This document shows, piece after piece, positions 44,845 to 59,400 of a stretch of DNA of 64,000 nt. The notes below the pieces were generated by a model. That model searched no databases and had not been told where the DNA came from. It worked only from the letters and a program-made list of their open reading frames with translations. A program made the position numbers and the translations under genes. Numbering within the stretch: the stretch's first letter is position 1; each line of letters starts with the position of its first letter. This DNA comes from Owenia fusiformis (taxonomy: Eukaryota; Annelida; Polychaeta; Sabellida; Oweniidae), in contig CAIIXF020000009.1 in the NCBI GenBank assembly GCA_903813345.2, positions 26,512,740-26,576,739 on the forward strand, given 5' to 3'.

Positions 44845-46038
44845 GGGTCCTTGAATAGCAATTGAGGGTGCAGAGTTATTGCTTAAGATTCAGTTTCAGA
44901 TTAGAATCCTTACCAATTTCGGTTATTCAAATTTTATTGAAAATACTTCAGTGACTGAAATGTCCTATGGTCATATGGATTGGTTGTTTGATTCAGCATT
45001 GGGACGAAGGATCATTTAAATTGTTTCTTTGTGTGTCAGTTAGTTTAATGATGTGATTTGGGGGATATTTCCTGTTTTATTTTTATGACCGATTGTGCTG
45101 CTTTTCAATTATCCATCCATTTTCTACCTGGATTTATCCATACTATTTCGAGTTGTTTGGCAATGGCAATTCTGTAAAGTGCTATCGGTACATTTTAATT
45201 ACTGGCGTACAATGACAGACATTTGGGTCAATTTAGTGCGATCATTGACTTCTGCTAATTTTTAAGGTAATTTAAATCTTGGTAATGCAATTGTGAAGAC
45301 GAAGAGAGACACTTTTGTTTCAATGCACAATTACCCGCATACTGATTTAAGACCGATCCATCTAAAAAACAAGTACCTGGACGTACACATATAGATATCA
45401 ATAATACATAGTTTCTAGACAATTAAGTTGGGCGATAGGCTTCATCAGAAGTATCTTCTTCATGCGATCTTTTGACTTCTGGATTGCCATATGGGTTGTA
45501 AACGATGGCGACCTTCTTTGCACGGGTAGCTGGTTCTCATTTTCTCTTAGTGTTCTACAATCAATGATTATTTGGATAATTCACGATGCTCAATTTTCAG
45601 TTACCACCGTTTTTAAAAACACATGGCCAGTGAGGCGTTTTGGACGATTGACATGCTTAACTATCAGTAACAATAATTATAGTGATCATTCATTCATCTA
45701 TAATTTAATCAAAGGTATCTTGGATGTTGTAACATCTGTCTATTACACTGCGAAACATAGCTTTATGTTATATACGTATCGGGAAAGGCACTTGTTACGT
45801 TCTCTCTGCAGCATCAAGTGGATTAAAGAGATTAGTTTTATGCAAATGGCGACATTGTTCTAGATTTCTACATCTAAAATGTCTGCTCTTGCACATTTAT
45901 ACAAGAGTTGAATACTTAGTTTAATTTAATCTTTGAGACATTTTTGGTGCGTGTAAATGCTTATGATAACTTTAATGGTTCACCATTGGATATCACAGAT
46001 ACCATGACTTACTCCAGACACTCACTGGTCAGTATCAA

Positions 46039-46064
46039 GCGAAGGTAACGGCCGTTACCTTCGC
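46039..46064. repeat. perfect 26-bp palindrome
   Basis: GCGAAGGTAACG/GGCC/... reads the same on both strands over 26 bp with no spacer. It is followed at 46069 by AAGATGGCGG (YY1-like) and GGGAAGTG (ETS-like). Confidence 0.9.
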
Positions 46065-49000
46065 ATTTAAGATGGCGGACGGGAAGTGTCAATTTCGATA
46101 TTTTTAGTTTTCATCGAATTAAACTACTTAAAAGTTGACGTAATGCTTTGATATTTGAACCAAATCAGACTTATATTATTACGCGGTAAACATGATAAAC
46201 AAACATAATATGTAAATATTTCTTAGGTTGGGGTTTGAGGTGTGTGCAACACTGAAATTTTCAATTCATTTTTCCTGAGAAGCCTGCAAGGGCCATCAGA
46301 ACTAAAGTTTGTTGAGAAAAAAATTCAAATCAAGATATATATTTATAATATATTTAAGACGAAGGAACAATGTATTTTGAAAAGAAAAAGAAGGAAAAAG
46401 AAGGAATTCGAAAATGTGCATTTCTCGAAACAATTCTTTTTCTTTTAAGAACATTTCTGAAATTCTAAAGCTCCTTTGTTTTTATATCAATGATGTTTCC
46501 TAGATATTACAAAAAATGCTCAATGACATATACACATTATTGTTTCCGCTATTTTTTTGTCATATCTTCAGAGGGCTAGTGTCACATTCCTATTTTAACA
46601 TGTACGTGTTTCTATTCGTATATCCATATTGAGTACTGTCATATTTATGATGCGTGGAACTAACGATATTGGGACTCAATTAAACTGAAAGACATAGATT
46701 TTGATGAACAAAATATACAGAAATACGGATGCTTCTTGTTTCGGCCAACTTGAGACCTTCACCTTAAAGTGAAAATGCTTATTTTGTTATATTAGCAGGC
46801 AGCCAGAATCATTTGCACTCTGGAGAAAAAATAAATAAACCGAAATAAATTTTCAAAATACTTTTGAAAAAACTTGGCTACCCTGTACATAAAGCGGCTT
46901 ATATTCAAATTAAGTTGGCAACATATTATATAATACACATGTTAACAAATGAAAAAAGAATAGAAAATATGTAACACATTCAATACTTTTTAACGCCAAT
47001 AGCATCCAAAGTACGTGATCGTGAGTTGCCTACTGAGGTGAAATTATTCAGGAATCTATACCACGGTGCTATTATGCGGTTCATCGGGGACCATTGATAC
47101 AAATTGCTTCTTAGCGAAATATTCGTGTGCTATTATAGGGCCACCGAACAATTCATGAAAAACACGAAATGAGGTTCTGCAGTAGTTAAAATAACAAAAT
47201 TGGATCTTCTTCAGGAGTCGTTTAATCGCTAGTAAATTGTAATGAAATAAAAATAACGTTGAAGCAAGAACTAATAAATGTTGTTCCAGGGGAAATATAC
47301 AGTTTTCCCGGAAATAAGATATCAAAATTGTCGCATTTTCTTTTTTAATTTATATATCCAAAGAACAATCATCATCTTCTCATGAGTAAAAGGTATGCAT
47401 GCCGTTCTAAATATATACTTCTTAAACATTGCGAAATGCAAACAACACATCTTCTTTTGCTCACAATTACTGTCTGGTCGTTCAGGTTAATTGGTCGAAC
47501 TGCGTATTTGTTTGGCAAATAGATAGAATGTCGACTTCACTGTCTCTATAGGAATATTTCACTTTGTCAGAATGACATTGCGAACGCGTCTTCCGAGTAG
47601 AATTGTCAAATGTTTTCCTGCCTAAATTAGAGGTTTACATGCATATTTGAATACTTAATGATACATTATGTTCACAGGTGTCAACACAATCATTTGACAT
47701 CAAATAATTTGTCACCAAATGCAAATTAAAATGACAATTTTCAAAATATCAACAAATTATCCCTTTCTGGCATGCAGTGAATACGAAATTTCGAAAAAGA
47801 TATTTGCGATAATGTACGCTTGACACTTCTATTGACGTTATGTGGGCTAAATTATGGGCCTGTATGCATCTCTGAATATCGAATACTTAATGGTACATTT
47901 CCGTAGTGAATTATCAATTAGCCCTTCGTTAGTTAGATTGAGTTTGGATGTCAATCATTGGTTGTCTTAGTTGAACTTAATATGACTGTTCTTCATCATT
48001 TATTAGTCAGTAAAAAAAAAATTTGCATCGTGGGTTTCTACTTTCCTGGTGAATGTCGAGTCTCGCATCATACGAATGTAATTTTAGGCGATCTGTCTGC
48101 ATGGGGTGAAAGGAGAGATCAAGAGATTGCATTGTGGTTCCTGTATGGAGAAAAGATAAAAACATTTGCCTTGGCCGGTATTCGAACCTGCTAAGTCTGA
48201 GTCAAAGTGAACTCATATTTGGAAACTACTAAAGATATAAAATTACACTGCACCTCAAAGTGTGGTCTTCAAAATTGTTAATGAAGTAATGAAAACCTTT
48301 TTACACGTGACATCTAGATCAGATAGTTTCCCCAAAGAGCCTATCATCATATAAGTGATATATGCTTTCTTGCATTTAATGTATACTATTTTCTTTTACT
48401 AGACATATTTGCAATTGTATAATTGCCCAAAAAAGTTATATAAAAATGGATACAGTGAATCTAATGAATATTGAAGTTTAGGGGAACTCTTCCTATATGC
48501 CATATTACTAGACGCAAATTAGCCACCTGGTGGATATATTGGTAACTATCCACTTGCACCTTGGTAATTGTCGATTTGAATGCAGACGATATACTTACCG
48601 ACTAAATTTGTGGTTTCGAATATGGTATAGACGTGAAACTCATAAATATTGCAAACCCAAATAACCCAAGTTGCCCAATAGTGCATGGTGCGTTGGTTGA
48701 AAACAAGGGGGAAATGTATTTGAGACCAACCTACTGAACACCCCCGTGATTCGCATGGTTTTCATGGTCGTTAATGTAAGACTATTCATCATTTTACTTC
48801 AAAGTTTCATCATGTTCTTCATGTCCTTAGAGTGCTATGGATCTTTGTTTTATATTCTGATTTGAATAAAAATTGACAGTTTGCAAAATAGGCAGAAAAA
48901 TATTCACTCAAACAGTCGAGTCAGTCGATAGAGTAAGCCACGAGAGGTTTCAATGTCAAAAACACAACCAATGTGTAGTTGTATCCATTTTCATGATATA

Positions 49001-50049
49001 AGATGCGTCATGTGTTAAAGTTACATTAAATAGCGTAACACGTATTATGGTGCATAAAATGTAAGTCAATGATAAAATATTTCACGACCTAATATACAAA
49101 ATGATATTCTAAAGGTCCATTACGGTGAAAAGATTTGTGTGCCAGAGGGAAAATTCATTTGCAAATGGGAGCTTTAGTAAGGAAAAGAGACAAGTGAAAT
49201 TACATGGTATAAAATATAGATGCCCTATTCACTCTTATCATAAATAATAGGCCTGAAATGTTTCTTGACTTTTTATGGAGGTAAAATAGGTTTTATCTTT
49301 ACTCCTTGAACGAGATAAGAAACTAAAAACAACTTTATAATATTATCTTAATTCTTACTTCAATATAGGATTCGTCATTTTCACGTATATATTCCGATTA
49401 AATTGATCTAAAGAGAATTTTAATTTAGATTCATAGTCTTTAGGAAATCATAAATTGTGTACATCATTTAACTGATATGATATCTGTCTTTTAGATGGAG
49501 GGCGTGGTAACATTCTATGACTTGCCCCTTATCAATACATGTATACACATCCGTCTAATAGCATATCATATAATCTTGCTATGTTTGGTTATTTTGGTAG
49601 TCAAATCTTCCTCATTAGTTGTGGTTTTTCTTTTCTCTGACCTTCTGATAATCTTGGTTGTCGTATTTCTTATCATTTTGTGTATTGTTTTGTGTTCCTG
49701 AACTTCATTTTGATCAAGAATAACATGGTATTGTATTTTTCTTGTGTGTTCTCTGTTACAATAAATGTGCTCTGATGTATCTTACACTTGGTGTAATACC
49801 AAATGTGACATAGTATGTTTTAATTTACCAGACCCGTGTATAACCCATCGTAGACCTGGAGTGAGAACAGACTCTCTCTCTAGTCTCTATTGGTACCTCT
49901 CTATTTCTATGAATCTTAATGTAATTGATTTCCTATTTGTAGCGTTGAATAGTGAATGGTATGTAACATTCCAGTTAATTTGATTGACATGCACAAATTG
50001 ACCTTATGTCTTTATATCACTTTGATTACTGATGTGATGGTGTGTGTAC

Positions 50050-50245
50050 AGTAAATAGGACGATAAATAAAAAAAGATTGCCAATGTTATAACATTTCTT
50101 AAAGAATAACGTTTAACCAATACTGTATTGTAAAATTGTAAAATGTATGTTTACCATGTCACTGTATTATAATTGTTTTTTGCAATTGCTTTAACATGCT
50201 TATTCTTTGAAATAAAAAAATATTTAAAAAAGTAAATAGGACGAT
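50050..50245 (+). mobile_element. retroposed fragment with 15-bp target duplication
   Basis: AGTAAATAGGACGAT occurs at 50050-50064 and again at 50231-50245. The 166 bp between them end in AAATAAAAAAATATTTAAAAA. A variable-length target duplication plus an A-rich tail is the mark of target-primed reverse transcription. The body is not recognised; it is probably the 3' tail of a LINE or SINE. Confidence 0.85.
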
Positions 50246-53200
50246 CTATACACAAACAAGTAATGGTACATTTATAGGCAATGACTTGATAAACTTTTAT
50301 TTTAAATGTTTGTCAAGTATTATATCTTGATTCTACCATCCGCTGTCGAAGGCTCTTTACCCTTTTTCCGCTTGTGATGACCTGCTATTTGTTTCATCGA
50401 TAAAAATGTTTTAAAGGGGGATGACCTTCTTTGTACTGACATGCATGTTAAATGTCTTAAATTAATGTTTGGTAAACCGGTTGAGGGAGTTGTTTCCCTT
50501 TGAGATGTTGTACTATTAAATGTTCCTTTCCTGGCCTATTGTTGGATTTACCACCTTTTTGCGCTTGTGCTTACAAAGTCGACAAGGGTTGCCCCTTCGT
50601 CATGCTCCACACACAGGGATTCAAAGATAAGATGTTTTCAATCTGTTAAGTAGTTTATGGTCATTCCTATAATAAGGGATGACAGTTCATTTTATACTAA
50701 GTAGCGCTGTTTCACTCAATAGTTTTCCTTGTCTTTGTCTTGGCTTGTCTGTTAAATGGGAAATTACGATCCGATGACAACGCTGCAATAGAACGCCTCA
50801 AAAAAGTTTCAGCATTTCATTGGTGATTGTTTCCTTTTATTTCAATACCTGATTCAGAGGTACTGTTACAACTTCTCTCTTAAAATTGTTATCTACAGCA
50901 CACAATTAGCAAAACACAATATGATCTGTCTTATATCTGGAACATGGTAACACCTTTTTTCTCCATAGGGAGACATATACTGTCATATTATATCTCTGCT
51001 AAAGTGTTTGTAATTTAGATTGTGGGCTCTATCGAGTCATGGAACCTTAAGCGGAGTAATACATTTTACTTTCGGCACATAAACCTGTTGTAGATCTTAA
51101 AACGACCATGTTCCAGTATGAAAGAACCACTGCACCACATTGTGTTCCTGAACTCTTTCATAAACCTGTTACCAACCACAATGTTTTACCAACGTTTCCC
51201 CAGTGCATTTTCGTTTGATGTCCCTAAGTAGAAGAGGCGTATGAGATACTAATAATGAATTACTAATTTTGAGTAAGGAAAGAATGAAATGTTTAAGGCT
51301 TAATAACAAAAGTTATGTTAAATCCATTCACTCACCAGACACCCATATATGAAAATAAAGGGTTCCTTAACATTTTTCCTAAAATCTTCGACTCATCTCC
51401 ACTATGTGCTGTCAAGATCACACGAGTTATGGTTTGCCTCAATATGGCTTTATAATAATGATGTATTGCATGATTTTAAAAAAGGCTCACAATTAGGTTT
51501 ACAATATATTAATATATTTATTAATATACTGAAGGTGTATATGTGGATGTGGTGAAAGTGTTTTTTCTCATATATTCAATATTCTATTAGTACGATGCTT
51601 CGACTTGTGACCTTGTAACAATGAATGACCTTTCAAAATAAGATAAGTCAAAATGGTGTCCATTTTGGAAGAAGGGTGCACAAGTTGACATGAAGTTTCT
51701 TTTGTCATGATAGTTCGACTTGCTATGTAAATTCTATGCCTAAGATGTTCAAACGGCCAGGTTGTGTGTTAAAAATAATATTTGAGGTCTCATTTTCTAA
51801 CAACGGATATAACTGGTATAGTCTTAGGAAATTTGAGCTTTGGGTTTTCTTTTCTTACACAGTCGTTCGCTGGGCCTTCCTATGCGCTGCATTACCATGT
51901 CGTAGTGTTATGCCATTCTTGGCCCAAGAGTAATGAAAGCAGTGAAGGACCGATCATGAAGGATGGTGTTGTATGTAATAAAACCGGTTCTCTCATGCTC
52001 TGTGTCCCATCAACAATGATTTTGTTTTACATGGCGCAATAAGCAGATAATGAAAATTGAATTAATCCTTCGGGATGGTCAGTTTTTATGCAAGCCAGCT
52101 ATTAAGCTTCAATGCACTGCTATAGTTGAGTACCAGATGCTTGCTATAAATCAATTGTCCAAACATAGAGTTATGTTAATCCTATATCTTTAACCACTTG
52201 CGAGGCTCCTTATCCCTCATATAAACCACCTTAAATTCATTAGAAGACTCTTCTCGGATATTTCTACATAGATTTTAATACTAAATCATATTTCGTTGCA
52301 AGTGATGCTTCGTTTCGCACAGATTATTACTTTTTAGATATTTTTGAAATATTTTGCTTTGCTTTTTTCGACGTATTAAACGAACATATTAAACACCCTG
52401 GCCACTGGTAATGAACTGCCTTGTCTTCATAAATGTTGCCGCGAGGAGCGATGAAATGAACAATAACCGAGTCAAAATGGACATTCAAATGTACTTATGT
52501 ATGACAACTATGCTCTCTTGAGTATGCACTGTTCTCTAGGGCCTAGATTTATTGTTGTCTCTGTAAGAATTGCCCGAAGAATTGACTTGGAAAACACTTG
52601 TTACTATTGTTGATCTCGTGACAAATAGTGCAAAAGACGAGTGGAGGGAGGAGTTTGAAGTGCGGGAGGAACAAAAGCATGGGGTGGAAACACGTATAGC
52701 ATTTTCGTCGAGTACAATAGGAAACACGTTGCAAAAACCGCTATTTTTAAAAAAAAACTTTGGAGTTATAGTTATATTTTGGCGTCTGTGAATATTTTGT
52801 AGTACTTCGTCACCTAGATAGAAAACTCAATTTATAACAATCGGATGTTTCCCAGATGTACCGGGGGCAAGTGAGGAAACACAACAAAATGTTCACGCTC
52901 TACCGATTCAAACCTCACCTATCTTGTTTTCGAACGAATATACACTATGCGATTCCGCTCTCTGAAAAGTGACAAAAAGAAGCAAATCCCGAATTTTCCA
53001 AATTATAACTACGCACAGAGAAACGACGAAAAGCACTCACTTCCTCATATGTATATACATATATAAAGAAACCATTGAGGATTTTAAACGAGCTAGATGG
53101 GTGATAAACGTCATTGCATTGCACTCTGTCATGTTGTACTAGATGTGATACTTTATCTTGACATTGCCGTCACATAGTTAAGAATTCCTTTGCCACTAGA

Positions 53201-54130
53201 AGTAAAATACGTTTGCTGAGTGTCATCCAGAAAGCTATCCATAGCAAGAAATTAAAAAGGAATGAATGTAATGAAGACTGGGGAAATGAAACATATACAT
53301 TTTCCAGTCTCTGGTTGAATTCATGTATTGGCATGTGACTGGAATTATTCGATAGTTTAATGGTTGTCTGCAGCATATTTATAGCATTTCGTGTCATCTA
53401 TCGCAATCATGTTGGATTCAATTTGTAAAAGAATGGCAATGAAACTTTTTATCTCTCTGTGGATCATATTTTACATTTGTTACGAGATTTTAATATCCTA
53501 CGAATCAATTCTTTTCTGATATTGGACCGTCTTGTTTGATAACCGACGCTGAATGCAAAATATCAAGACGCCCTATGCGTATTGTTTTTGTAAATGCCGT
53601 TCAGAAGGGCTATATACTGCTAAGAAATTAAGAGACTAATAAAGTCACAATGATCATCTAAACTTACTAATGTATGACTATTTTGATCACTTGGGTATGC
53701 AATATACCCGAGGGAGGTGTTTTATAGTCTTTCCAAGTATTTATTCACTTTTGGGTTTTTATTTATAGTCACAAAACTGATCAAATTAGCCGACCTTTGT
53801 ATTTTGTCTTCATGGGCCTTCATAGAAAATATATTATTATTATTAGAGGCTCGTTGCGATCAAAATGCTTTGATGCTTATGTGAAATTTTGAGCTTTTAT
53901 AACTTGCTCTTTATTAAAGCCACCTTAGCATGATTTAGATGCATGATTGTAACAAAATTCTTTGAACAAGGGTCGAAGTGAATTCTTTTACTTTTCAAGG
54001 ATGTGCCCTAACCTGGAAGATCAACGGAGAATTCTCAGTTTGATTTAGAGATGAGAAACCTAATTCTTTGTTTTGTGCTCTCTAGACAACTTTTGATGAC
54101 GTCATATGAAAACCTGCTATTCCATTTCAT

Positions 54131-54270
54131 GGAGGATTGGCTCCCATCGTCATCTCGATATGTACATGGAGCCAAATCGTGATTACAAAATTTAGTAGCC
54201 GCCATGTTTTCACTTCAAAATTTGAATCGCGAGTTTTGGTCTTAATTTCAAACAGTGAATTTCAAAATTC
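54131..54270. mobile_element. partial copy of the GGAGGATTGGCTCC element
   Basis: GGAGGATTGGCTCCCATCG... with AAATTTGAATCGCGAGTTTTGG, similar to the reverse complement of the interior of 2143-2427. The second end is not found intact. Confidence 0.55.
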
Positions 54271-56389
54271 GGAAGTGGTGATTTGAGTTAAAATCTTAGT
54301 TTTGTCGTCGAAGGTCAATGTTGTTCCTATTGCTAGCACATCGGTCATCCTCCTTGCAGCCGTAGAAATATCCAGGCACGATCAGCACTCAGTACATTGC
54401 TTGGGTATTAAAAATATCGAGAGCCAGTCTTCCATTGTCTCAGTTCCAAAAGAATTTTTAGCTTTGACAATATTATGGGATCAAGAGACTGAGCCATGCT
54501 ACCCAATGCCAAGGGTAAGAAAGGGAGGATCTAGAGTCCGTGAGGAAAGCAAAAACATTGCTGCAAGCTACCTACATATTTATGTGAGATAACGTGCCAA
54601 GAATTAGAAGCGTGTCATATGACATTTCTCTTTCTTTTAGATAGGCTATAAGCAGATATTTTATCCTAGAATTGTGACTGGAACACATCTATACTTTGTC
54701 GTATATGTAATCATTTACCGCGCGATTGCATTTGATTTAACTAAATTTAGGGAGAAATGGGTCCAAATAACTTTTGCTAAGCCACTTTAATAGACTAGAT
54801 AAAACAGTCCAAAATGTTGTACTAATTTGCTGCTTTCCAAAAGAATTTGTGTGTAAATCACGACCACATTGACATTCTGTTTTAGATGCAGTATATTAAT
54901 CTTCATTTAGTACGTCAATAACTCAATTAAGGATGATATAATTTGAATAAAAAGGGAACGGTGAAACAAAAAACGTCTTGTAACACATCAGTTCATCATG
55001 TTTTTATTCACTCAACTGCATATTAACTCTATTATTCTTCACTATCTTTTGACATTTCAAAATAATACATGGCTGGCGATGATAAGCTTTAATCCCTCAG
55101 TTTTATTGTGCCTTGGATTTACTTCTCATTAACGTAGTGGAATTTCACGGATACTAACTCGTTATTCTTTAATACAATGGTCTCACTATTATAATACTGT
55201 AGTTTTTATTGTCTATCTAAATGAACTATATGTACTTTGGGTGTATATTTATATTTAACCCTATTATTCATATAATAATAATGCAATTTCGGCTAATTTT
55301 GTAATTGTGGCATTATTTCACCCTATGCAAACTGAGCATATAGAAAACACTTGGTGTGGATAGCACGAGCACTTGGTGCGGAACAAAAGTCAATCATGAA
55401 CTTGAATTTGCACTTATATATCCATATTTGAAAAAAGGCCGAATAGCACTTCATCCTTTCCATTTCTAAAATGGTTTATAAAACCGTTAATACATTATTG
55501 AATGATTAATAATGGTCTAGTTGTATCCCCATTGAGACTGCACTTAGTGATAATCTGGTATCAGATACATGCCTATTGACGGGTGTTGAAGAAAATTTAA
55601 AATTAATATTATTATAACGTTACCAGCGGAACTGATTTTGAGGTGTTTCAGTATTAGATCTACTACCATCATATCTAATATATAATATGAACACAATTAG
55701 GTCGGATGAAAAAATAAGTAAAGTCCATACCTAAATTAATAATAGAAAAAATGAATGAAATATGAATTCAAATATCTTTGTCCCCTGTTGTACCCCCAAT
55801 TTCTTTGATTAATTTAAAGTAACGCAATGGCTTGTTCCAAATCACATTTTTCCTGTTTTTCACTTGAGTTGATTTAGATATCAGCAGATGGGATTATCGC
55901 ATGGTCTACAGACTTTATTAATCATTCACCGCTATTAAACGCATACGTTAGGGTGAACATGAATGAAGATGACACTTTAATGCAGCGTATACCTGAGAGG
56001 TGCACTCGAAATATCTACGTTTCAATTACACAGCCCTCATCTTGACTCGTACCGAACCCTCAATGCTGATATACTGAAGACATAACATGATGCTCAAGCC
56101 ACTCAGTTTATGGAATTGAGTTGTAGTATTATATCATCAAGCCTCTTGAGGTTAATTTAAGACGGTTATCCATGCCATGTTGTTGTTTGAATGACTGACC
56201 AGCAAATTGATCGTTCGTTGTCTTAAAAACTCTGTCTTAACTGTAGAATCTTAATCTTTAGTTGAACTGATTTTCAAAAGTGCCTTTATTGAGCGTTTCG
56301 TTCAGTGCAACTGACTCAAAGGGAGATTACATCCAGGACATCGCGGGGTATGTAAATGCTTTGACTATTTGAAAAAGACATCATCGCTG

Positions 56390-56430
56390 ATTGGTCAAAT
56401 TTACAGACAAATGACGTCATCCAATGGCGG
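56390..56430 (+). promoter_or_regulatory. promoter-like cluster: ATTGG, CRE, CCAAT
   Basis: ATTGG (56390-56394), the full CRE TGACGTCA (56412-56419) and CCAATGGCGG (56421-56430) are packed in 41 bp. A donor-like GTG/GTAAGA follows near 56614. No coding exon is recognised downstream. Confidence 0.35.
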
Positions 56431-59400
56431 TTTCAACATTTTCTAAAAACGCTTCGAATATTATTATGTTCATATCTGGCATCCCCGAACACACCATAGG
56501 TTGTTAGTTCACATCAAAATAAAGAAATGTGCAAGGGATACGCTAACATCGATTAAGACATCACAACGACGTGTGTTGGAAACTAGCTGGTGAAAATTCG
56601 AACAAACGAAGGTGGTAAGAAAGAGGCGTAATTGTGTCTGTCATATCCCAAGCTCCGTCCTCTTGGCTTGCTTTAAGAGCTACGGGTTCTTAATTTAGCG
56701 GTGCTAGGTGAGAAAATCGTAACATGGCCACGGTCGTCCTTTTGGTTGTCGTCATTGACCTGTGTCATGTCATCATTTTTCTCCATGATTGATAAAACAT
56801 CATTACAAATGGTCAATTCTTTATCTGAGGCAGTGATAAAATACAACATCTTCTTCATATTCCCATTGGAACATTATTGTTATATTAAACATTTTGTATA
56901 TGATGCTTACAAATTGATATGGGGATTCATATTGGAAACATAGCCTGCATATGCAAATATTGAATTAGAATAGTTGATGTTATCATTTGTTTCAATATTT
57001 CTATAATCTACATGTTTGAAGTTTAGCACAGATAATGATGATGAAACGTGCATTCTAGAGTTTTATTAATAAATGGATTCTTTCTTTCTTGAATTTATTT
57101 CTATTTTGGGTACTTTATGGATAGCTAACCAAAATACAGCTGGCTGTTGATATAACTTAATGCATTGCTTGCAGAATATATCTGCCAAAGACGCTATGTT
57201 CACGTTTCTTGGTCAGAAAACCAATACACTTATGTCGTTATGTCATGCCCTATGTCCTTTCTATTTTACAGATAATTGATTTTGTAGCCTCGCATCTTTT
57301 AAGACTGAATACTTATTTTTGATTGAAAGTTTATATATATTAGTTCAAAAACCATGGAAAACCAAGAGACCACTGTTCTTTGAGCATAAGATCTGAAGTT
57401 GAGATATTGAGGTTATTTACATAACTATGTTTTTTTGTCAGCCCATTTTATCTTTCCCCATTTGGCTCATTGTGCATATGTGTTAATTCATTTTTAGCTA
57501 TCATTTTATGATCTGGTATATGTTTGATATGTTTTCATATGATAACTGACTTGTACGTAATACTATATAGGCAGAGTGTCAGTTACTTCAAATAATACGA
57601 AACTACTTAATTAACTTTTCTCATCTTCTCTTCCTGTGCTCAATTTTCTACATGTCTATATCTTCTATCAATTGTCACTTAATCATTCGGAAATTAATGA
57701 TGGCATGTTGTTCTATTTGATGTTAAAGCTTGCAATTGTAATAATGGATTCGTATATATTGGCGCAGTGTTATTTCAGTTGGAACTTTTCTGGAGAACAA
57801 TCTTTAAATTGTCATGGAAATTTTTCATATTATAATTGACGTGCTTTGATCTGATCGTGACACTGTATGTATGCTCATCTCAGAGAGAAACTATTGTGAC
57901 GTAGGATAAGGAACCTATCTTCAAAAGCTTTGATCTGAGATGAAAGATGGAATAAACCGTTATGTCATTTCTATATTCTTGCAGTGATGCATTATCTTTA
58001 CCATCTGTGAACTTCTAGTCTTCTGCAACTCACCCTTTTTAATAATCTGATTTGGCTTTTTGAAAAGAGAAGATCATTTACGTGTATACATTGCAATAAC
58101 TGCTAGCCTTTGTTTGGGCCCAAGGGTAACTACAAGTATATCTGGACTATAAACACCTCTAACCTAGTACCCTGGCCGCAGAGTTTAGTTATACTACACA
58201 ACGACGAGGCTTTTTTTAAGAAGCGGAGTCGAACGAATGCAAAGGGTAAAGCACCCATCGAACAGAGCTATAAAAATCTAATCTTGGTTTTCTGTAAATA
58301 ATGTCCCAATCTTACAGATGGTCAATGATGCTTAGCCGACGTAACAGTTCTTCTCGAGTGCTTTGCTATTTGTAGTCATCGAGGTATTACAGAGTGACAT
58401 AAAATTAGCTCTGAATTAATACAATTCATTCTCTTCATTTTTCATGTGTCTATGAAGGTTATCCCACATGGATAGAGTTAATTTCCAAGCCAATACTAGG
58501 TCTTAAGAGACAACTAAGGGTTTATTTGATTTCCGAGATCTCATATAGGATATGACGGCATTTGTAGATAGAATGAAAAACACCATCAAAGATCATTAAA
58601 ATTCCGAACAGAGAAATAAATCATCCTTGGGAATTTTAGTTATATTCTCATAAGGGAATGCATTTTATGATAAGTCTATATCAATTATTACTAAGATGAA
58701 TGACATGTATCTCATGATGTGACACACACTAATAAGAAGATTATGGCCATGGCGCTCTTAGAAAAATTGTGGTTTGAACAATTACACGGGCTTAGTATAC
58801 TAGTTTTCGTTATTTGCGATGATTTTGTGAAGGAGTGATGGTGCTAGACGTAGAGATAATTGTGAAATATCACAACACGGGCAAATCAATTTATAGTAGC
58901 CAGCAGAATAACAACAAGAATGAGTTCACCATGGTCTTATTCATTAAAGGGAGAATCAGATCTAGCGAGCAAGCTAAACAAAAAATTGTTCCTATTTTAG
59001 AGTAGGCCATATTGGGCTCATATCATTCCTTGTCATGTCTTTCTTAAAATCCCCAAAATGAATACTTTATTTTAAGAAAACTAAAGATTTTACATTGTAT
59101 TATTGTTCTATGACTATAGTTATCACTTTGATTTGTATTTGGGAGAATATTGCACTTCGAATCCTCCACGAATGTATAACATATCACAGATCTTTATGGA
59201 GATATCGTATTTGAGATGGTAAGGAATACTGTAAAATACCAAATTTTCAAGGTGCCCTAATTTTCACTATTTTCGCTAAAGAGGATAGACCGTGAAATTA
59301 AAGGCACTGTGAAAATTTGATTTAACATTGAATTCGATTGGATATTTCTTCAGACAGTGGAATTTAATGCCCATGAAATATTTCAGATTGACAAAATAGT

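Larger units (their letters stand above)
36300..46038. other. gene-poor stretch with foldbacks and elements
   Basis: Beyond the listed repeats I find no supportable exon. 43112-43286 has higher GC, an acceptor-like TTTTACAG before it and an open frame, but no recognisable family. 37961-38045 is a ~25-bp direct repeat readable as Gly-Tyr-Cys-rich in one frame. Confidence 0.45.
46100..56389. other. gene-poor stretch
   Basis: AT-rich sequence with the retroposed fragment at 50 kb and a partial TIR element at 54.1 kb. The open frames seen are short and without motifs. Confidence 0.5.

Noticed and set aside
45462-45863. 133-codon open frame, the longest outside MRE11
   Set aside because: Composition and sequence look random, there is no family motif, and no start or splice context supports it.
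48160-48200. CCGGTATTCGAACCTGC, a reverse-strand B-box-like word
   Set aside because: No A box or cloverleaf can be formed upstream, so the support for a tRNA is too weak.
54302-54592. 96-codon open frame
   Set aside because: It begins at the edge of a partial TIR element and has no recognisable motif or splice structure.
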